A program made the position numbers and the translations under genes. DNA of 64,000 bases, from NCBI RefSeq assembly GCF_035712445.1, contig NZ_DASTAT010000081.1, forward strand, positions 1 through 64,000, given 5' to 3'. This stretch comes from Oligoflexus sp. Lineage in GTDB: Bacteria; Bdellovibrionota_B; Oligoflexia; Oligoflexales; Oligoflexaceae. The notes under the pieces are model-generated. The model searched no databases. It worked only from the letters and a program-made list of their open reading frames with translations, and was not told where the DNA came from. Below are positions 32,808-41,569 of this stretch, one piece after another; the first letter of the stretch is position 1; every line of letters starts with the position of its first letter.

Positions 32808-35426
32808 TCACTGCGCGGCTGCGCTTTTGGTTGAATTTTCTGGTTTGCCAAGAACGCTCAGGTCCAGCGCAAACTCACTAGGGTAGGTGTCTTCAGACGC
32901 GGGAGTGGAAGACTCTATGCTCTCGAATTCCAAAGCTGCGAACACTTCCGACTCATCCATTATTCCGTCGTCGGGTGCTGAAAACTCCTCGATCATTGCC
33001 ACCAGTTCGTCTTCAGAAGGCTCGACTTCATCTGGATCCCCTGTATCGGATATAGGGACTAGCTGCCGAGCTAAACCATTATCCTTATAGGAGACGAGGT
33101 CACTGACCGGACTGACGCCAGTAGAGGGTATATCCTGCTTGCTATCCACGGTGGATTGCGCACCTGTTTCTGCTGTCCCGAGCCCGTCCCCTTCACTCTC
33201 CTCGTAGTCATTGACCGCATCGAGAGCGTCAAAGAAGCCATTTACGAATGCTTCGACCTGCTCTGGTTCAATACCGTCGCCATCTGGCAATGGCACTTTG
33301 GAAAGATCCAAAGCCAGCGTGCTCAGGTCTATGCCTTTCGCCACGTCAGCCACTGTCGTTTCGCGCGAGCGGTCCTGCACAATTGCCTCGTGCAGATCAA
33401 AGTTCAAAGCAGGAATTGATACGGCGCATTCACCAGATCCCCAAGCGGCTTCAAGCTGCGCTTTTGATGGCAGCCTCCTGCCAAGCTTTGCGAGTGAAGG
33501 CGAAACAGACTTCAGGCGATCAATAAACACAGGGTCTGAAAAGTAATTGATCTTCGTACAGCGAATGGCTTTGGTGTTCTCGAGATTGATGATTTGCTCA
33601 CGCTGGCTCATTTCCTTGAGTTCCTGGGGCATCATGAGAGCCCGCCTCTGATCGGATTCAGACTCACTGCGGCTGCCATCCGTTTTTCCGCCCAGCTGGC
33701 GGCTTTTTCCTTTGGCCTTAAACGTATAGTAGCCGAGCGCTTCTGAATATTCGTTCGCGTCACGCTGCTCCCGAGGGGTAAAGAAAATCTGACACGCATG
33801 GTTTGTGACAAGAGTTCGAGCATTTTCGCGCCCGTATCCTTTCGGGGGCTCAGCCTCAAGTTGTCCTGGCGATTGAATAATGGTCAGCATTCGGAGTCCG
33901 TAGCCGGCCATATACGAATTCGCCTTATCAATGATCCCGATCCTGCCCGGGGCGGTAAATTCATCGTTCAGCATGAGGCAGGTGTATTTGAGTTCAGGCG
34001 TTGAGTGCAGCAGCCGGTTGGTGTTGAGGTTCACAAGCTGAGTATAGAACATATTCAATAGCAGCTTGGCCTCTGCCAGCTTGTTGGCCGGAATGCCAAG
34101 ATAGACCGACATTGGCCTTTTGCGGACGTCTCGCAAGTCGAAGTCATTGGCGCTGGTTGCCGCGTCTACGATAGGGCTGGCCCAGATGGTCAGTGGGACA
34201 TTGAACGTCGCCATGATGCTTGAAAGCGTGTTGTCGGAAGTTGAAGTGAATCGGTTCAAAGCATCAACACATTCCATAGTCAGCGGAGGCAGGCCAACTC
34301 CATCCCATTTGGTGACTGGCACCAGCTTTCGTGCCGTTTTAATGTTGGCGCCAGCTCCTTTGAGAAGTGTTTCGACCCGTTCGATATTGGCCTGGGGAAT
34401 GTCCTTTAAGATCACTCCAGGTGCTTGATTGCAGAGGGTATCTGCTTCTTCTCTAGTGGTGCCGGAAGCCTCCATAAGGGCTTTTGAGACTCTGTCCCGA
34501 TTTTTTCCGACATCATTCAGAGTGATTTCACCGAATTCCCTGTAGTTGCGGGATTTTACAATGTTTTGGATGTGGTCTTTGACCGGCAAACCTTTTCCAG
34601 ATGACTGACGCAGCAGCTCGCCCATGGTACGCGGCAGGTTCGGCGTTTCGCAGAGATATAGAGTTAAGCCGAGGAAAAGGTTGCGTGCGGCATCATCGAA
34701 AAAAGAGTCCTTGCCCTCGCCAGGATAGAGCGAATAGCCAATTGCGAGAATATCCGTAACTCGAAGGCGCGGATTGTCGCTGATATATCCCAGCGGATTG
34801 TAACGATGCGTCCTGCCCTCGACCGGGTTGCCATCGGAATCCTCAGTGATCGAGAAAGGGTTGAATAGGTAAATCTCCTGACCCCATTTAGCACGGAACT
34901 TTGAGGTGATCAGGAAGTTCTCCAGTTTGACATCGAGGGCGACCACCGATTCGGGCCAGGCGAGCAGGTTTGGAATTACGATGCCGACACCTTTTCCGCT
35001 TCGAGTCGGAGCTGACAGCAAAATGAACTGCATGCCAGGGAACATCAGAAAGCGATTTTTCAGTTTGCCAATGATGACGCCCGTTGAGCCTAATAGTCCA
35101 GCTTCGCTGATCTCGCTGGCATTGGCGAATCGTGCTTCTCCATGCAGCGAGCGGACTTCCCGCATTGATGCGATTACGGCCGCGAGGGTTGACCCATGCA
35201 CTACCACCGTCGCCACAATCGCAGAGACTTTGAGACGCTTGGCTATCGCGATATCGGCTTGATAGTGTTGCCAGTAAGTCATCCAAGTCCAGAAATCAGT
35301 TTTGCCGAAAGGGTTTGCCTTGCTGAACACGAAGAACAAAAACCCGGCAAGCCAGATGGCAGCTGCGGTGGCAACGATGAATAGAGCGATTCCAAGAACC
35401 CATTTCAGCCAATTTGGTGCGATCAT
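32808..35426 (-). CDS. virD4: VirD4/TraG coupling protein with L7/L12-like insertion
   Basis: An 872-aa protein. Two N-terminal membrane segments (about 9-34 and 67-88) and a RecA-like ATPase with Walker A SAPTRSGKGVG (138-148) and a Walker B-type CLMLNDEF. It links the relaxosome to the T4SS channel. Two oddities. First, residues about 323-370 (TTREEADTLCNQAPGVILKD, GAGANIKTARKLVP) resemble the C-terminal domain of ribosomal protein L7/L12, inserted in the all-alpha region. Second, an acidic, disordered C-terminal extension of more than 200 residues (from about 650), which in T4SS coupling proteins can recruit substrates. GGAG precedes the ATG. Confidence 0.9.
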   Translation of the reverse strand: MIAPNWLKWVLGIALFIVATAAAIWLAGFLFFVFSKANPFGKTDFWTWMTYWQHYQADIAIAKRLKVSAIVATVVVHGSTLAAVIASMREVRSLHGEARFANASEISEAGLLGSTGVIIGKLKNRFLMFPGMQFILLSAPTRSGKGVGIVIPNLLAWPESVVALDVKLENFLITSKFRAKWGQEIYLFNPFSITEDSDGNPVEGRTHRYNPLGYISDNPRLRVTDILAIGYSLYPGEGKDSFFDDAARNLFLGLTLYLCETPNLPRTMGELLRQSSGKGLPVKDHIQNIVKSRNYREFGEITLNDVGKNRDRVSKALMEASGTTREEADTLCNQAPGVILKDIPQANIERVETLLKGAGANIKTARKLVPVTKWDGVGLPPLTMECVDALNRFTSTSDNTLSSIMATFNVPLTIWASPIVDAATSANDFDLRDVRKRPMSVYLGIPANKLAEAKLLLNMFYTQLVNLNTNRLLHSTPELKYTCLMLNDEFTAPGRIGIIDKANSYMAGYGLRMLTIIQSPGQLEAEPPKGYGRENARTLVTNHACQIFFTPREQRDANEYSEALGYYTFKAKGKSRQLGGKTDGSRSESESDQRRALMMPQELKEMSQREQIINLENTKAIRCTKINYFSDPVFIDRLKSVSPSLAKLGRRLPSKAQLEAAWGSGECAVSIPALNFDLHEAIVQDRSRETTVADVAKGIDLSTLALDLSKVPLPDGDGIEPEQVEAFVNGFFDALDAVNDYEESEGDGLGTAETGAQSTVDSKQDIPSTGVSPVSDLVSYKDNGLARQLVPISDTGDPDEVEPSEDELVAMIEEFSAPDDGIMDESEVFAALEFESIESSTPASEDTYPSEFALDLSVLGKPENSTKSAAAQ

Positions 35427-35437
35427 ATTCCGCTCCC

Positions 35438-36490
35438 TTAAGCTTTGAGCGTCCGCTTTTTCATGGGGTCATACCAGAGTTCCGTAATATGCCGACCGGA
35501 ACCACCGGCAACATCGTTATGGACATGCACAATGACATCGACGACAAGGTAGAGCAGGCGGCGAACAACTTCATAGGGAAGCGTGCGCCCCTGACGATTC
35601 TGTAGGACCATCAAAGCGAGTCTTTCAAACGTCAGCTCGCACGACCCTGCGTGACAGCTGGTTATGCTGCCGCCGTGGCCAGAGGCAGCTACATTGATAA
35701 AGTCGAACGCCTCTCCGCCGCGCAACTCGGCAAGCAGAATGCGTGTGGGTTTCATTCGCAGGCAGCTTTTGAGCAATGAGGCGGCTGTAACCGCCGCATT
35801 GTCTTCCTCCTTCGCTTCGCTTGGGTAAAACAGGTGGACGTGGTTAGGGTGGCTTGGCAGAAAGAGCTCCGGAACGTCTTCAATCGTGATAATGCGCTGA
35901 TCACTCGGGATTTCCTGCATCAAGGCTTTCATGAAAGTTGTCTTGCCGGAGCCGGTTTCCCCTGCGACGACAATGACCTTTTCCAGTTGAACAGCACGGC
36001 GCAAAAATTCAATGAAATTGCCTTCCTCCTTGAGATTTAAAAGCTCGCGTTCCTGCTTCGTCAAATCCCCGGTCAGAGGCTTGATGTGCTGGAAGAAGCC
36101 CTGCTTCTCATAGTCGCTCAGGGTTCGGATATTGAATGATGGTTTGCGGATTGTGATTGAAACCGTCCCATGCTCACAGGCAGGCGGCATCACAATCTGC
36201 ACGCGCTCTCCAAGTGGAAGAATGGCAGATAGAATCGGGCGGTTTTCTGAAATGTCATTATTGGTAAATTTAGCCGTGGCCGTTGCCAGCGAGATCAGGT
36301 GGTCCTGAGTAAGACCTGGAGCCTCATGCCGTTCCCATACGCTTTGGCGCTCGCAGAACACCTCAAAGGGGCGGTTTACGCAGATTTCGGTAATTTCCGG
36401 ATCTTCCATCCACCTTTTTGCAAATTCAAGGTGATAGTTGACCGAGGCGGCCCGGTTTATTCCAGCGATGTATTCATTGGGCTGCGACAT
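35438..36490 (-). CDS. virB11: VirB11 secretion ATPase
   Basis: A 350-aa protein; I chose the ATG at 36490 (GAG eight bases upstream), which overlaps virB10 by 17 bases. Hexameric ATPase with Walker A VAGETGSGKTTF near residue 165, an Asp box ITIEDVPELFLP and a His box SCHAGSCELTFERL. It energises pilus assembly and substrate transfer. Complete in length and motifs. Confidence 0.95.
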   Translation of the reverse strand: MSQPNEYIAGINRAASVNYHLEFAKRWMEDPEITEICVNRPFEVFCERQSVWERHEAPGLTQDHLISLATATAKFTNNDISENRPILSAILPLGERVQIVMPPACEHGTVSITIRKPSFNIRTLSDYEKQGFFQHIKPLTGDLTKQERELLNLKEEGNFIEFLRRAVQLEKVIVVAGETGSGKTTFMKALMQEIPSDQRIITIEDVPELFLPSHPNHVHLFYPSEAKEEDNAAVTAASLLKSCLRMKPTRILLAELRGGEAFDFINVAASGHGGSITSCHAGSCELTFERLALMVLQNRQGRTLPYEVVRRLLYLVVDVIVHVHNDVAGGSGRHITELWYDPMKKRTLKA

Positions 36491-37634
36491 CGTACACACT
36501 CGAAAAATCAAGGTCACGGGCAACGTAAATACCGACCTGCTCGCCCTGATTTTTGTAAAGGGTTGGTGGAATGTTGATCGTGTTCTTCAGAGCTTCCGCA
36601 GCCATGTCCTGGCCCGCTTGGCTTGTGCTATTGAAGTTGATTTGATTGTTGCCGCCGCCGGTTCCGTTGGATGTGACTCCCCGGGCCACGTCGTCGATCA
36701 GGCTCAACATGATTGCAGCACCAAAGCGCTCCCAAAAATGGGTATCAATGTAGCCAGGAACGCCTGCGCCTCCGAGCTGGTCAGTTCCCCCAGAGTCGAG
36801 GTTAATAAGGACGCCGTTGGGAGTTTTGATTCGGGTCCAGAGGACGCCTATCCGTGCCTGACCCTGCCGCATGTTCGACTTATACTCGCCAGAAGCTGTA
36901 GACCCGCGTTCGAGCAGCAAAACTTTGCCATTGTCGGAGTAAATATTGCGCGTGATAACGCAAGCCGTCATCCCAGGCACAGTTGAGTCAATGCGGGTTT
37001 GTAAGGCGCAGTCTATGAAGCTCCCTTTCGCAAGGATAAAGTTCCGATCGCCAAGCATGGTGGCTTTACGCATGGGTGTGCGTGTGCCAGAGAGCATTTC
37101 AGCCATGCCACCGCTCTGCTGGCTTAGTTCGTCGCCATTCGACGCCTGACCTCGTTGCGGGCCTTCGCCGCTACTCACACCACCGGAGGCGACTGGCAAA
37201 ACGGGAGTTTCCTGTCTTCCTCCAATAGCCATAAGTGATGATCCTGCTTTGTCTAAAATTTGTGCAGAATTCCCATTCCCCATAGTCATGGAGCCGGGAA
37301 GGGCTGGGGCAGCAGCCAAGGCGTTCGCCGATCCGGGGAGCGGGTCGGGTGAGGTTGGCTGCGGAAGTGCAGGGGGCGGCTCGGAGAATGTGCGGGCCGG
37401 CACAGCGCTCGTGAGGTGCGAAACGTTCTGCTTCGCAGTCTCATTCTCCCTGGCTGAATTCGCTTTGTATTTCCAGTAGCCGACACCTATGGATGCACAA
37501 AGAAGAAGCAGCAGGCCGAGCACGATCAGGCCTCGCTTTGGCGTTGATAGCCCCGTGTTATTGACGCTTGGCATCCCGCGCTCTTCACCCGGCAGCGCCG
37601 AAACAACTTGCTCGTAAGCCTGGTTGGTTGCCAT
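36474..37634 (-). CDS. virB10: VirB10 core-complex protein
   Basis: A 386-aa protein. Short cytoplasmic N-terminus, membrane segment about 34-53 (GLIVLGLLLLLCASIGVGYW), a Pro-rich periplasmic linker (about 85-150), and the conserved C-terminal barrel (FIDCALQTRIDSTVPGMTAC, ERGSTASGEYKSNMRQGQAR). It spans both membranes and senses ATPase energy. The stop overlaps virB11; the start abuts virB9 (shared base 37634). Confidence 0.95.
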   Translation of the reverse strand: MATNQAYEQVVSALPGEERGMPSVNNTGLSTPKRGLIVLGLLLLLCASIGVGYWKYKANSARENETAKQNVSHLTSAVPARTFSEPPPALPQPTSPDPLPGSANALAAAPALPGSMTMGNGNSAQILDKAGSSLMAIGGRQETPVLPVASGGVSSGEGPQRGQASNGDELSQQSGGMAEMLSGTRTPMRKATMLGDRNFILAKGSFIDCALQTRIDSTVPGMTACVITRNIYSDNGKVLLLERGSTASGEYKSNMRQGQARIGVLWTRIKTPNGVLINLDSGGTDQLGGAGVPGYIDTHFWERFGAAIMLSLIDDVARGVTSNGTGGGNNQINFNSTSQAGQDMAAEALKNTINIPPTLYKNQGEQVGIYVARDLDFSSVYDVAAQ

Positions 37635-38512
37635 CAGTTATTCTCCCCCGATTTCAGAATCCGCTTCACTCCAGGAACTGTGGTCCCGCCTTCGGCTGGG
37701 ATTCCATCCGGATCGAAAGAATCGTTGTAGACCCCCACAACGGCTTTCCCGAGGCGTAACACCATTTCCTTGGAGACTCGCTGAAGAACCAAAGTATCTG
37801 GAAAGGCTGGATCTATATGACTATTGACGAGGCTTTCCGTCTTGTCAGCGGCCACCAGGAAGGCTGACGGAAAATCGCGATTGTTGGGAAACTTCAGATA
37901 GGTAAAACGCCCGTCATCGTAGGCCATCGTCGGGGCGATGTTTTCAGACGCATCGCCGATCTGCATCGAGTAGTTCCAATTTCGCGGCTCAGCTTTGGTG
38001 TCAAGGGCAGACCGTGTGCGCTGCTTGTCAGCCAGGCTTCTTTCAGCCGCCGCCTCATCGCCTGGATATTTGAACTCAACGCGGTAGGAGATTTTTTGGT
38101 TGGATGGAGCTTTGCCGCTGTTATTCGAGCCAGGCAATAGATAAAGATCCAGGTCATACATTCGCAAATTGGTCGTTACCATCAGGTTTGTGTCCCACTT
38201 GCCGGGTTCAGGCGCCATAGCTGGTTGGCCTTGTTCGCCCTTGATCGACTTGGCCTTGATATAGAGGATGTTGCGACGATCTGAAAATTCCCATCCCTGA
38301 GTGAAGCCGGAAGCGACATCCAGGATAGTTTCGTTTGGTGCGAATACGATTCGCGTTCCTATTCCGGCGACAGAGCGAATCACAACAACATCGCTGGGAT
38401 TGTAATTTACATACTGGATACGGTTATCGAACCTGGAACTTTGCGGTACGTCTGCTGCGTATGCTGTTCCGGTAAGCGCAAGAAACGCCACTATGATGGA
38501 ATGTTGCCTCAT
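37634..38512 (-). CDS. virB9: VirB9 core-complex protein
   Basis: A 292-aa protein with a Sec signal (MRQHSIIVAFLALTGTAYAA). N-terminal domain with GIGTRIVFAPNETI and KAKSI; C-terminal CTD with DDGRFTYLKFPNNRDFPSAF, the usual outer-membrane complex signature. Overlaps virB8 by 4 bases. Confidence 0.95.
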   Translation of the reverse strand: MRQHSIIVAFLALTGTAYAADVPQSSRFDNRIQYVNYNPSDVVVIRSVAGIGTRIVFAPNETILDVASGFTQGWEFSDRRNILYIKAKSIKGEQGQPAMAPEPGKWDTNLMVTTNLRMYDLDLYLLPGSNNSGKAPSNQKISYRVEFKYPGDEAAAERSLADKQRTRSALDTKAEPRNWNYSMQIGDASENIAPTMAYDDGRFTYLKFPNNRDFPSAFLVAADKTESLVNSHIDPAFPDTLVLQRVSKEMVLRLGKAVVGVYNDSFDPDGIPAEGGTTVPGVKRILKSGENN

Positions 38513-39237
38513 AGCGCACCGCCTGCCATTTCAGGGTCAACGCGGTATGTCAGTACCTGAAATCCCAATGGGTTTACAAGACGGGTACTTTCATCGGCAA
38601 GTGCGGTCGTGCGATATTCATAGCTGACAGTGGCTATCCAGCTCTTCGTTTCACCTTCCGAATTTTCTGCATCCACTCTCTTGACAGTCTTGCTAAAGCG
38701 CACTGTAGCAACGTGATTCGAGTCGGGGAGCACACCAGCTGAACCAGGAATCACGCTAAGAATTTTCACTGTCGCCCGAACTGTTTTCCCGTATTGCTTG
38801 TCGAGCGCATCCTTGCCGTCGAAAAGCTGGGCATATTCCTTGCCTGCATTTGCTGAAGAAAGCAGGCCGACAGTATCATAATCAGTTTTGAGGGTGTACC
38901 AATCATAGGTTTCGCGGGCGCGCACATACTTGGCTAGCCAATACCTGTCCAGGACTTCATCACCTGTAACCTGCTTATCTTTAAGCGCCGTTACAATATC
39001 GACAGCCCCTGTAGCATTATCCACGCGTATTAAAAATGGCGTCGATTCCTTGAGAGGCATCATCAGTGCGATGGCCAATATGGAGAGCGCGGTCACGCCT
39101 AGCGCTACTTTCGCAACGGTCCATGCCCGACGCTCCGACTTTTCAAGGGATTCCATCCGCGAGGCTTCCCAATCCATGGCTGCTTCAAAGATCTTTTCAG
39201 TGTTTGGTGTTTCCAGCTTTGGATTTCTTGCGAACAT
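38509..39237 (-). CDS. virB8: VirB8 inner-membrane assembly protein
   Basis: 242 aa from the ATG at 39237 (GGAG nine bases upstream). A longer open frame upstream is unlikely, since it overlaps virB7 entirely. Membrane segment about 44-64 (VALGVTALSILAIALMMPL). A periplasmic NTF2-like domain (YVRARETYDWYTLKTDYDTV, VNPLGFQVLTYRVDPE). It nucleates T4SS assembly. Its 5' end overlaps the virB7 3' end by 41 bases. Confidence 0.9.
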   Translation of the reverse strand: MFARNPKLETPNTEKIFEAAMDWEASRMESLEKSERRAWTVAKVALGVTALSILAIALMMPLKESTPFLIRVDNATGAVDIVTALKDKQVTGDEVLDRYWLAKYVRARETYDWYTLKTDYDTVGLLSSANAGKEYAQLFDGKDALDKQYGKTVRATVKILSVIPGSAGVLPDSNHVATVRFSKTVKRVDAENSEGETKSWIATVSYEYRTTALADESTRLVNPLGFQVLTYRVDPEMAGGAL

Positions 39238-39439
39238 GCTTGGTACTCCCCTTCGTATCTTTGTTGTCAGGCGCATGATTCTCAGCCGGAGCCGCGTCCA
39301 AAGGCTCGTCGATCGCCAGATTCTGTGGCTGATCGTTAATTTTGACACGCGGTTTCCCGGCAAGCTCGGGCACGATCGGCTTGGTTGTCACGCACCCGGT
39401 GAAGCCGGCGATCAGAATGACGAGAAATGTATTTTTCAT
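39197..39439 (-). CDS. virB7: VirB7-like lipoprotein
   Basis: 80 aa from the ATG at 39439. Signal with lipobox IAGFTGC (Cys at residue 16), then a Pro-rich stretch (TTKPIVPELAGKPRVKIND) of the kind that contacts VirB9, and a basic tail. Longer than Agrobacterium VirB7 (55 aa). Its position between virB6 and virB8 is the normal one. Confidence 0.75.
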   Translation of the reverse strand: MKNTFLVILIAGFTGCVTTKPIVPELAGKPRVKINDQPQNLAIDEPLDAAPAENHAPDNKDTKGSTKHVRKKSKAGNTKH

Positions 39440-39468
39440 GGTTCGATCCCCGTTAACACCGTTACCGC

Positions 39469-40554
39469 TTACTTCGAGACCCTGCCGCCAGAGGCTTTGC
39501 CCCAGTTCTTCCCGATATTGGAGATTACATGCTGGCGATAAGCGGGATTCCACATTGTATTACCGGCTATTAAATGACTGCCGCGCCGCGCGGTGACCAT
39601 CATGCCGGACTGCATGTCGCGGCGTGTTGTCATTGGGTTGGCGTTATTTCGGACGCCGCCGGCGAATTGCTTGGCACTGCTTACGGGTGCCAGCATGTGG
39701 CGGATACCCATTGCAGCCATGGATATGCCACCAGCCAATCCGGAAGCCATCGAGGTGGCTTGCAGGATGATCCAACATAGAACCCCTGTAAGCGTGCCGA
39801 TCTGCATTGAGACGAACATGGGGTTGAGAATATCGGTTCCTGAGAGATCCGCAGAGGCGACGAAGACGTCAAAAGATTTGGTTGCGAAAGTCATGATAAA
39901 ACCCATTATCACGATCGTCACGATGTAGTTCATCACCTGTGAGAACCAGCTATCAAAAAAGCGGGCTGTTGCGGGAAACATAAGAGAAACGATGAAGAGA
40001 GGCCCTAGTCCAAACATTACCGCCAGCGAAAATTTTGCGACGATGACAACCGCACCGCCGAGCAACGCCATGAGGATGGTTCCTGTGGCAACGATCAGTC
40101 CAGCAATGGCCCACCCGATGGCAGATCCGAAGCTAACGCCGGCGTCATCCGACTTTTGAAAGCACTGTGCGACGATATCAAGGCCCTTGCCCAGAGATTG
40201 ATCCAATACTTGGTATATTGACGCAGGCTGGTTCGTGCTGTTCAGCGCTTGTGAGAGACCATTTTCAAGCCCATTGATTGCATCCACGACTCCACCGAGA
40301 TATCCATCAATTGTGAGAGCAAAGGCCGCGATAATGATGATTTTCAAGCATTGCTTTGCAAACGTCCAGAACGCAGACTCGATGGCGCCAGTCATGATCA
40401 TGTAGCCCGTGATTGTTATGTAAAGGGTTACGCCGGTAAGAACGAGCATTTGCAACGCAAAGATCAGGTTTGTCGCCGCAGGCTGAACAAACGCGTCTGT
40501 AGCATTTTTTACCGTCTCGCCAATAAACTGGAAAACCATCGGGTTCGTGTCCAT
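39469..40554 (-). CDS. virB6: VirB6/TrbL polytopic membrane protein
   Basis: 361 aa with about six to seven membrane segments (e.g. LIFALQMLVLTGVTLYITIT, AIGWAIAGLIVATGTILMAL, AVMFGLGPLFIVSLMFPAT). The central part contains the conserved GLGPLFI and FDSWFSQ motif of the family. Forms part of the inner-membrane translocation pore. Cytoplasmic C-terminal tail is basic. Confidence 0.9.
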   Translation of the reverse strand: MDTNPMVFQFIGETVKNATDAFVQPAATNLIFALQMLVLTGVTLYITITGYMIMTGAIESAFWTFAKQCLKIIIIAAFALTIDGYLGGVVDAINGLENGLSQALNSTNQPASIYQVLDQSLGKGLDIVAQCFQKSDDAGVSFGSAIGWAIAGLIVATGTILMALLGGAVVIVAKFSLAVMFGLGPLFIVSLMFPATARFFDSWFSQVMNYIVTIVIMGFIMTFATKSFDVFVASADLSGTDILNPMFVSMQIGTLTGVLCWIILQATSMASGLAGGISMAAMGIRHMLAPVSSAKQFAGGVRNNANPMTTRRDMQSGMMVTARRGSHLIAGNTMWNPAYRQHVISNIGKNWGKASGGRVSK

Positions 40555-40565
40555 ATTGGGCCCTG

Positions 40566-40835
40566 TTACTTTTTGTTAATTTCTTCAGAAGTCAGCGGCT
40601 TGACTGGGCGCATGCCACTTCTTGAGCTCCATGTCATGGACGACTCGGCGCGATTGGCGTTGAAGCAGTTTGGTGTTGCAATGAGTTCCCCAGGATTGTC
40701 ATTGCATTTTGCCAGCATTTCTCTGCGCTCTTTTTCGTGTTCCTTGAACCATTCCACGGTTTTGACATCTTTCTCTTTCTCACAGCCGGCTGCAATGAAA
40801 CTGGTGACGACTATCAAAACTGCAAATTTCTTCAT
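40566..40835 (-). CDS. eexN: EexN-family entry-exclusion lipoprotein
   Basis: An 89-aa lipoprotein (lipobox FIAAGC). The core TVEWFKEHEKERREMLAKC followed by NPGELIATPNCFNANRAES matches the EexN family signature. It blocks redundant entry of related plasmids. Its location between virB5 and virB6 is the usual one. Confidence 0.85.
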   Translation of the reverse strand: MKKFAVLIVVTSFIAAGCEKEKDVKTVEWFKEHEKERREMLAKCNDNPGELIATPNCFNANRAESSMTWSSRSGMRPVKPLTSEEINKK

Positions 40836-40850
40836 GACGTGTACTCCTGC

Positions 40851-41567
40851 TTAATTGAAGGTAAGGGGTGCAACCTGAATACCTTTTCTTGAGCTCCAGG
40901 TCCTGGCCTGTATTTCACGTTGTCGCTGGGCGTGAAGCTTTTCTTCTGCCGCCACAGCCATTTCGTAGAGCTGCAACTTGATCTGTTCATTATGAATATT
41001 TGCCTGCTCTGCTGCGATGCGGCCTTGCAATTCCGCCATGGCCTTCGGGTCCTGCGTGTCGTTAATTTTTCTCATAAGTTGATCAATCTGGTTAATTCGA
41101 CTGCGAGCGGCCTCGTATGCGTCGAGAGCAAAGGCTTTATTCTGAGCGGGTCTTGCCGCCCCGGCTTCACAGGCTGTGCGCTGATCAGGAACCGAAATAT
41201 GAGCGCAGCTGTCGAATGCTTTGTTCTCATCGTAAATACTCTTGCCACGAGCGTCGAGGCCGCTATAGCCGCCGTTCCTCACGCCGTCATAGACGGATTT
41301 CCAGTTTGGCGGAAGGTAGTCTCTTAGCGCAGGATCGTTCATGATCGTTCCGAGATTGCGTGATCCGGTGAGCGATTCATACTGGCGCTTGGCCTGGTTT
41401 ATCTGTGCCATCATTTGATCGTATTGGAGTTTCCATTTCGCCATTGTCTCGATTTGGTTCGTCACCTGGGTGGTGATGCTTCCTACGTCGGTTACCGGGA
41501 TCTGGGCAAGCGCTAGGCTGGATGATAGGGACATCATAATTGCGATGCTCGGAAGAATTGATTTCAT
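40851..41567 (-). CDS. virB5: VirB5 minor pilus protein
   Basis: 238 aa from the ATG at 41567 (AAGG five bases upstream; a GTG at 41573 is also in frame). Signal peptide SILPSIAIMMSLSSSLALA, then an extended helical protein (QIETMAKWKLQYDQMMAQIN) typical of VirB5/TraC pilus-tip adhesins. A Cys pair around CAHI and TACEAG. The C-terminal motif SRKGIQVAPLTFN resembles the end of the upstream eexN product (SSRSGMRPVKPLT). Confidence 0.85.
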   Translation of the reverse strand: MKSILPSIAIMMSLSSSLALAQIPVTDVGSITTQVTNQIETMAKWKLQYDQMMAQINQAKRQYESLTGSRNLGTIMNDPALRDYLPPNWKSVYDGVRNGGYSGLDARGKSIYDENKAFDSCAHISVPDQRTACEAGAARPAQNKAFALDAYEAARSRINQIDQLMRKINDTQDPKAMAELQGRIAAEQANIHNEQIKLQLYEMAVAAEEKLHAQRQREIQARTWSSRKGIQVAPLTFN

Positions 41568-41569
41568 AT

